Shown here: in pieces, positions 45,455 through 49,185 of the stretch
How positions within the stretch are numbered: the stretch's first letter is position 1
Layout of the letters: every line of letters starts with the position of its first letter
Source of the DNA: Bacteroidaceae bacterium
GTDB lineage: Bacteria > Bacteroidota > Bacteroidia > Bacteroidales > Bacteroidaceae
Assembly (NCBI GenBank): GCA_017534815.1
Contig: JAFXVS010000029.1
Coordinates: 1 to 49,185, forward strand
DNA length: 49,185 nt
Reading direction: 5' to 3'
Translations under genes and position numbers: made by a program
The notes under the pieces: model-generated
Database searches by the model: none
Seen by the model: only the letters and a program-made list of their open reading frames with translations
Told to the model about the DNA's origin: nothing

Positions 45455-45575
45455 CGATATATATCATATTGTTGAACAATCATAACCTGATGCCTATGAA
45501 ATAGAAAAGATGGATTGAAAAGGACATATATAATGAGCCCGTGCAGCGTGTTGCACGGGTTCATTTGTTTGTGTA
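45455..45575 (+). ncRNA. Candidate small RNA
   Basis: A full promoter and a stable hairpin with a T-rich tail delimit a transcript of about 115-120 bases. The only reading frames in it are very short (for example ATGCCTATGAAATAG). I recognise no known RNA family. A short peptide-coding message or a transcript of a decayed element are alternatives. Confidence 0.45.
45535..45570 (+). terminator. Terminator of the candidate small RNA
   Basis: GAGCCCGTGCA (45535-45545) pairs with TGCACGGGTTC (45552-45562), 11 bp with one G-U, followed by ATTTGTTTGTGT. Confidence 0.75.
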
Positions 45576-46097
45576 TTGATGTGGGAAAAAACGAATGCAA
45601 TGCAATATTGCAATATGGATGGTTCTGAGTCCAACTTTACATCGCCAAGATGGCTCGCAGGGTTGTGTCAGTGAACGTCCGCCATATTTGTAGCTTAATG
45701 GGTTTGTAGTCTTCAAAAAGTTGCTTCAGGAAACTGATTTCAAACACCAGACGGAAATCGTTCTCGTCACATTCCTGCCGAACCTCATGCTTACTATGCC
45801 AGGCTATGCTTCGCTCTACTTTACAGGATTTACGCTTTCGCAACCTGGATGCAAAATTACGACAAATGTTTGGAACGAAAAAACAATTCTCGTCTTTTTT
45901 CAATAAGGCACGCTTATTTCTCAGCAGAGGCGGGTTATTTGGCAATAAGGCAAGGTTATTGGACGAAGAAAGGTTTGGTGGTTCTCGTAAGGCTCGATGA
46001 AAAATAGTGTTTTTGTCATATTGTTGATTGTCAACGAATTATGTGATTAGTTGTTTCAGAGATTAGAGTATCCAGTACTTTTTTACTTAAATTGCCG
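45576..46097. other. Non-coding or decayed stretch before the primase genes
   Basis: Apart from the doubtful remnant at 45637-45945, this stretch shows no supported gene. It contains the palindrome GCAATATTGC (45602-45611) and a duplicated AATAAGGCA motif near 45904 and 45943. No tRNA, integrase or clear attachment site is visible. Confidence 0.5.
45637..45945 (-). pseudogene. Possible gene remnant, 102-codon frame
   Basis: The minus-strand frame has protein-like composition only in its last half (FRLVFEISFLKQLFEDYK, then PIKLQIWRTFTDTTLRAIL). The first half reads through a -7-like box (TAATTTTG, plus 45852-45859) and has no internal ATG. I do not recognise a family. It may be a degraded gene fragment or a chance frame. 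Confidence 0.2.
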
Positions 46098-46105
46098 TAT
46101 CTTTG
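46098..46105 (+). promoter_or_regulatory. -7 box for the helicase-primase genes
   Basis: TATCTTTG at 46098-46105 lies 54 bases before the ATG at 46159. The -33 element is not well matched. Confidence 0.5.
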
Positions 46106-46158
46106 CAGTAATAAAAATTTAGAAATAAAATAAAAACATTAATACATATATATTTAAT

Positions 46159-47628
46159 ATGAGAACAAAAGAAACAAAAAACGCTCTGGAACAAGAGTTG
46201 ACTACAAAGCACCAAGAGTTGGAGTCACAGCGAAAGGTGCGTGAAGACCAGTTGGTGGATTTGACCCTTGGCAGAATACTTAGTTCCATTACATCCCAAG
46301 CCCAAGCTATCGAAACGGTGATGGAACTGACCAAAGGCAAGGGCCAGAAGAAGGTTATGCAGATCGTAGAGAGCGAGATAATCCGTGTAGCCAAAGATAT
46401 GCTATGGTGTCCTGACCATTCCAGTAGCCGACATGAAAATCAGGATATGAATTGCTATGTTGGAACTCACTGGCTGTCGGTGGAATCTCCTGCATGGAAG
46501 GATTTTGTCCGACAATGCGCAGAGAAATGTGGACTCCCTCAAGAGTTTTTGATAGATGCTGATTTCATGAAGAAATTGGTCTATAATACTGCTTACGGTT
46601 TCTTCCACTCTATCAAGTCGAATAGGCCTGATGACGAAGTGTGGCTGAATATGCCCAACGGCACAATGGTTATCAAGGGCGACGGAAGTGTGTCACGGCA
46701 TGATCATCGTCCCGAAGACCTATTCTATTATTGCCTGTCCTATAACTATGACCCCAATGCTGAATGTCCCACTTGGCAAGCGTTTCTCGACCGTGTTTTA
46801 CCGGAAAGTGAAGCTCAGCAGGTGCTGGCCGAATACTTCTGCTATATATTGATGAAGAGCCATCGCTATTCTAAAATGCTATGGCTATATGGTCCGGGGC
46901 AAAATGGAAAATCAACAGTGTTAAATATACTAGAAGCGCTTATCGGTTCTGCTAATATTAGTTGTATCAGCCTTTCCCAACTCACCAAAGATCAGAAACT
47001 TCGTCATGGCATAGAGCACAAAATGGTCAATATAAGTTCTGAGAATGGAAAGAATGTTGAGCCTAACACGCTGAAACAACTTGCTGAGGGAGAGAAGGTC
47101 ACTGTAGAGAAAAAATACCATGATGCCCGTCAGACAGACGATTATGGCAAGTTCGTCATTGCTACCAACAGCATGCCAAAGCCTGAAGACACGATTGCGT
47201 TCTATCGTCGTATGATTATCATGCCATTTCTAATTGTCATCCCTGAAAAAGAAAAGGACGTACATCTGATAGATAAACTGAAGCAAGAGCTTGCTGGCAT
47301 TTTGAATTGGACAGTTTCGGCTTTTCCTGCGCTTCTTAAGCGTGAAGACTTCACAGAGAGTGAATTATGCAAGAATGCACTCCATCAGTATAAGGCTCAG
47401 GCCAATAGCGTACAGGTGTTTGTTGAGCAGATGTGTGAGCAATCTACAACGACCATCCGGGGAGATGAACTGTTTGACGCATACCAGAACTATTGCCGAT
47501 ATATGAACTTTGACAGTGACAGGAAAGTCGGGCGTAATGATTTTTATAAACAATTAGCAAAACTTGGGTATCTGCCTGTCCCTAATGGAAACAACTGCAA
47601 ACTATTCCATCTAAAACTCTCTGAATAA
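46159..47628 (+). CDS. P4-type SF3 DNA helicase/primase
   Basis: A 489-residue replication protein of phages, plasmids and integrated elements. An N-terminal charged helix (about 5-35, coiled-coil-like) and a central D5_N-type region (from about 80) precede the SF3 helicase core. That core has the Walker A GPGQNGKS (245-252), a Walker B-like MVNISSE (289-295), motif C (KFVIATNSMP) and FYRR. A polymerase-type primase domain is not seen in it; priming is probably done by the next gene. Its stop (TAA) overlaps the ATG of the next gene by one base. Confidence 0.88.
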   Translation: MRTKETKNALEQELTTKHQELESQRKVREDQLVDLTLGRILSSITSQAQAIETVMELTKGKGQKKVMQIVESEIIRVAKDMLWCPDHSSSRHENQDMNCYVGTHWLSVESPAWKDFVRQCAEKCGLPQEFLIDADFMKKLVYNTAYGFFHSIKSNRPDDEVWLNMPNGTMVIKGDGSVSRHDHRPEDLFYYCLSYNYDPNAECPTWQAFLDRVLPESEAQQVLAEYFCYILMKSHRYSKMLWLYGPGQNGKSTVLNILEALIGSANISCISLSQLTKDQKLRHGIEHKMVNISSENGKNVEPNTLKQLAEGEKVTVEKKYHDARQTDDYGKFVIATNSMPKPEDTIAFYRRMIIMPFLIVIPEKEKDVHLIDKLKQELAGILNWTVSAFPALLKREDFTESELCKNALHQYKAQANSVQVFVEQMCEQSTTTIRGDELFDAYQNYCRYMNFDSDRKVGRNDFYKQLAKLGYLPVPNGNNCKLFHLKLSE

Positions 47629-48668
47629 TGGAAAAATACGAGCAATTCGACCTTTCACGCATCAACAATTTAGACATTGTTGAAGTAGCCCAACGATTGG
47701 GCGTCAACTTGCGTCGCTCAGGTTCACACTACCTGATGCTCTGTCCTTGGCATGACGATACGCATCCATCCTTAGTGCTATATAACCACAGCGGCGACAT
47801 GCACTGCCACTGCTATAGTTGCGGTGCACACCACTCAGTCATTGATCTCGCCATGGCACTTGAGGGTTGGTCTTTCCAAGAGGCCTGCCAGTGGCTGTCC
47901 ACGGAATTTGGGATCGGCATCCTGCCATTTGGAGTTTATGCGCCCAAGCCTAAACGTAAACCTATGGAGATCGTCAAAGAACCAGAATACACTTACATCT
48001 CCATGCCTATGGTTGATGAACTGGTTACGGTCAGAAATCCACTGTGCCGTTGCCTGATGCGAATGGGCAAATTTCCGCCTGAGCAAATAGAGTGGCTTAC
48101 AGAGGAATACCGTCTGGGATGCTATGTGCTCAATGAAGATGAGGAATGGACTGTGTTTCCTTGCATAGATGGCTTTGGTCGAGTTTACAACCTGAAAATC
48201 CAACTCTATGACACCGATCCTACATCGACTCGGTTCGGACATAGTTTGGAAAACAGTTATTGGTTAGGGGGAATGTGGAGAAATGATGGCCGCTTCCCTG
48301 AAAAAGCAGTATTTCATTCTGCCTGTATGTTCGGTGAACATCTCTTGACTAAAAACCCCAATAGTCGGGTGGCACTTGTGGAAAGCCCGAAAAACGCATT
48401 GTTTGGTGCCTTGTTTGACCCATCGATGACATGGTTGGCTGTCGGCAGCAAGGGTATGTTGAAGCGTGATGTGCTGCAGCCTCTACAAGGTCGCGATGTT
48501 ATGGTCATTCCCGACCGCGATGCCATCATTGAATGGACTGATGCGCTTAGGGGAATGGCAGATATTGCCAATTTCACCGTCAGCGATTTTTGCCTGCGTT
48601 ATGCTCCAGAAGGAGAACTGAAGTTCGACATTGCCGACTATCTGCAACAACTATGGGCCGAGAAGTGA
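47628..48668 (+). CDS. CHC2 zinc-finger and Toprim primase
   Basis: A 346-residue DnaG-like primase fragment. The CHC2 zinc ligands are Cys39, His42, Cys62 and Cys65 (LCPWHDDTHPS, CHCYSCG). A Toprim-like region follows at about 245-300, with Glu252 (LVESPKNALFG) and Asp296/Asp298 (IPDRDA) as the metal-binding residues. It lacks the large DnaG C-terminal half. It probably pairs with the upstream helicase to replicate a mobile element, because such pairs are typical of elements and not of the chromosome. Confidence 0.85.
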   Translation: MEKYEQFDLSRINNLDIVEVAQRLGVNLRRSGSHYLMLCPWHDDTHPSLVLYNHSGDMHCHCYSCGAHHSVIDLAMALEGWSFQEACQWLSTEFGIGILPFGVYAPKPKRKPMEIVKEPEYTYISMPMVDELVTVRNPLCRCLMRMGKFPPEQIEWLTEEYRLGCYVLNEDEEWTVFPCIDGFGRVYNLKIQLYDTDPTSTRFGHSLENSYWLGGMWRNDGRFPEKAVFHSACMFGEHLLTKNPNSRVALVESPKNALFGALFDPSMTWLAVGSKGMLKRDVLQPLQGRDVMVIPDRDAIIEWTDALRGMADIANFTVSDFCLRYAPEGELKFDIADYLQQLWAEK

Positions 48669-49008
48669 GGGACTTTTGCGGGATTTCTTATTGCTGACTT
48701 TTTCCGTGAACGTTCTCATTTACAATTGATTATTGTAGATCCTATGGAATTATACTCTCTATTTCATTAAAACTCTTTATTTTTTTTCTTTCTTTTTTAT
48801 TTTTGGGGAAAGAAGAATAAAAAAACTCCTCTAATAACCATGTAGGGAATTGGTATCCAAATATTTGTGAGCCATTTGGGTATATCAAAAATCCCAATAA
48901 ACCTCCCATTCTTCCTCCATCTCTAAATCGTTTATTCCACTAACCGAAATTTATCTTCTTTTCTTTCTAAAAATTCTTCATAATTTACTGAAAATAAGTA
49001 GGAAAAGG
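48669..49008. other. AT-rich non-coding stretch after the primase
   Basis: No gene is supported here. It contains a T-rich run (48776-48805) with a partly complementary A-rich run (48810-48832), which can form a weak hairpin and may terminate the primase transcript. Palindromes such as CAAATATTTG (near 48859) also occur. An element replication origin in this AT-rich stretch is possible but not shown. Confidence 0.4.
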
Positions 49009-49040
49009 TTTGGATATGTCGAAAAAAAGTCGTAACTTTG
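49009..49040 (+). promoter_or_regulatory. Promoter pointing out of the window
   Basis: TTTG at 49009-49012 and TAACTTTG at 49033-49040, spacing 20, form a full consensus promoter. Transcription would begin near 49046 and run beyond 49185 into sequence not shown. Confidence 0.65.
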
Positions 49041-49050
49041 TAGCGTAGTT

Positions 49051-49126
49051 GAGGAGGAATTTTTACGGGGACGCGTTCTAAATATTTCTGCGCCGCGGAG
49101 GAGAAAAATCTGGGACGGGTTCTGGA
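49051..49126 (+). repeat. Imperfect direct repeat in the leader of an unseen gene
   Basis: GAGGAGGAATTTTTACGGGG, then ACGCGTTCTA, at 49051-49080 resembles GAGGAGAAAAATCTGGG, then ACGGGTTCTGG, at 49098-49125. The pair lies right after the promoter. Confidence 0.55.
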
Positions 49127-49185
49127 AAAAAGGACATCGGAGACTGCATGAGTTAGTTAACAAAAAGTGAAACCCAACTAAAAAA

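Noticed and set aside
45806-46000. A 64-codon plus-strand frame with repeated NKARL residues
   Set aside because: The repeat comes from a short DNA duplication (AATAAGGCA), no upstream promoter box was found, and no domain is visible.
45205-46158. A tRNA gene or integrase attachment site at the element edge
   Set aside because: I found no T-arm-like GTTCGA motif or cloverleaf, and no clear direct repeat with the rest of the window.

Overview
The window looks like a chromosomal segment of a Bacteroidota member, most likely Prevotellaceae or a close relative. The signs are TAnnTTTG -7 boxes with TTTG about 19-20 bases upstream, a short primary sigma factor of the Bacteroidota type, type IX secretion C-terminal domains, few Shine-Dalgarno sequences, and families mostly known from this phylum (DUF4421, DUF4837, an RsiV-like DUF3298 lipoprotein). 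No species can be assigned from sequence reading alone.

Layout. Positions 1-4350: tail of an rRNA operon (5S rRNA and terminator), an orphan membrane histidine kinase, then yceD-rpmF-fabH and era. 4516-7529: a nitroreductase, then DUF2520 protein, KdsC-type phosphatase, Maf pyrophosphatase and an Lrp/AsnC regulator. 7507-10166: an RsiV-like lipoprotein divergent from a zinc-ribbon membrane protein, and a further small lipoprotein. 10167-10490 is non-coding and carries a 42-bp-period tandem array of palindromes. 10491-18781 on the minus strand: glmS-carA-carB-trmD (amino-sugar, carbamoyl phosphate and tRNA modification) and galE upstream, with a hairpin-rich galE 3' region. 18943-29311 on the minus strand: a Gfo/Idh/MocA oxidoreductase, a DUF4421 outer-membrane-like protein and two giant tandem CotH/lamin-tail proteins with type IX secretion signals.

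29441-39579 on the plus strand: rlmD, an RluA-type pseudouridine synthase, the primary sigma factor, a small exported protein, a clostripain-like (C11) lipoprotein, an HprK-like kinase, a SipW-like S26 peptidase, a PqqD-like protein, ung, an exported phospholipase D-type enzyme and a GH10-like secreted hydrolase. The HprK-S26-PqqD trio resembles maturation modules of ribosomally made peptides. It is bounded by near-identical 21-bp direct repeats, but no precursor or modifying enzyme is visible. 39612-45204 on the minus strand: glyA, rlmN, a DUF4837 lipoprotein, a pdxA homologue with several conserved histidines replaced, and a flippase-like membrane protein. 45205-49185 looks like the edge of a mobile element: a promoter-plus-terminator pair without an ORF (candidate small RNA), decayed sequence, then a P4-type helicase and a CHC2/Toprim primase, followed by an AT-rich stretch and a promoter pointing out of the window.

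The strongest leads for new biology are the C11/HprK/S26/PqqD cassette, the eroded PdxA-like enzyme, the short repeats and hairpin arrays (10264-10400, 17606-17738, 18809-18887, 43855-43922), the candidate small RNA at about 45455-45570, and the CotH pair that diverged by two domain insertions. All calls come from reading the sequence; no database search was run.
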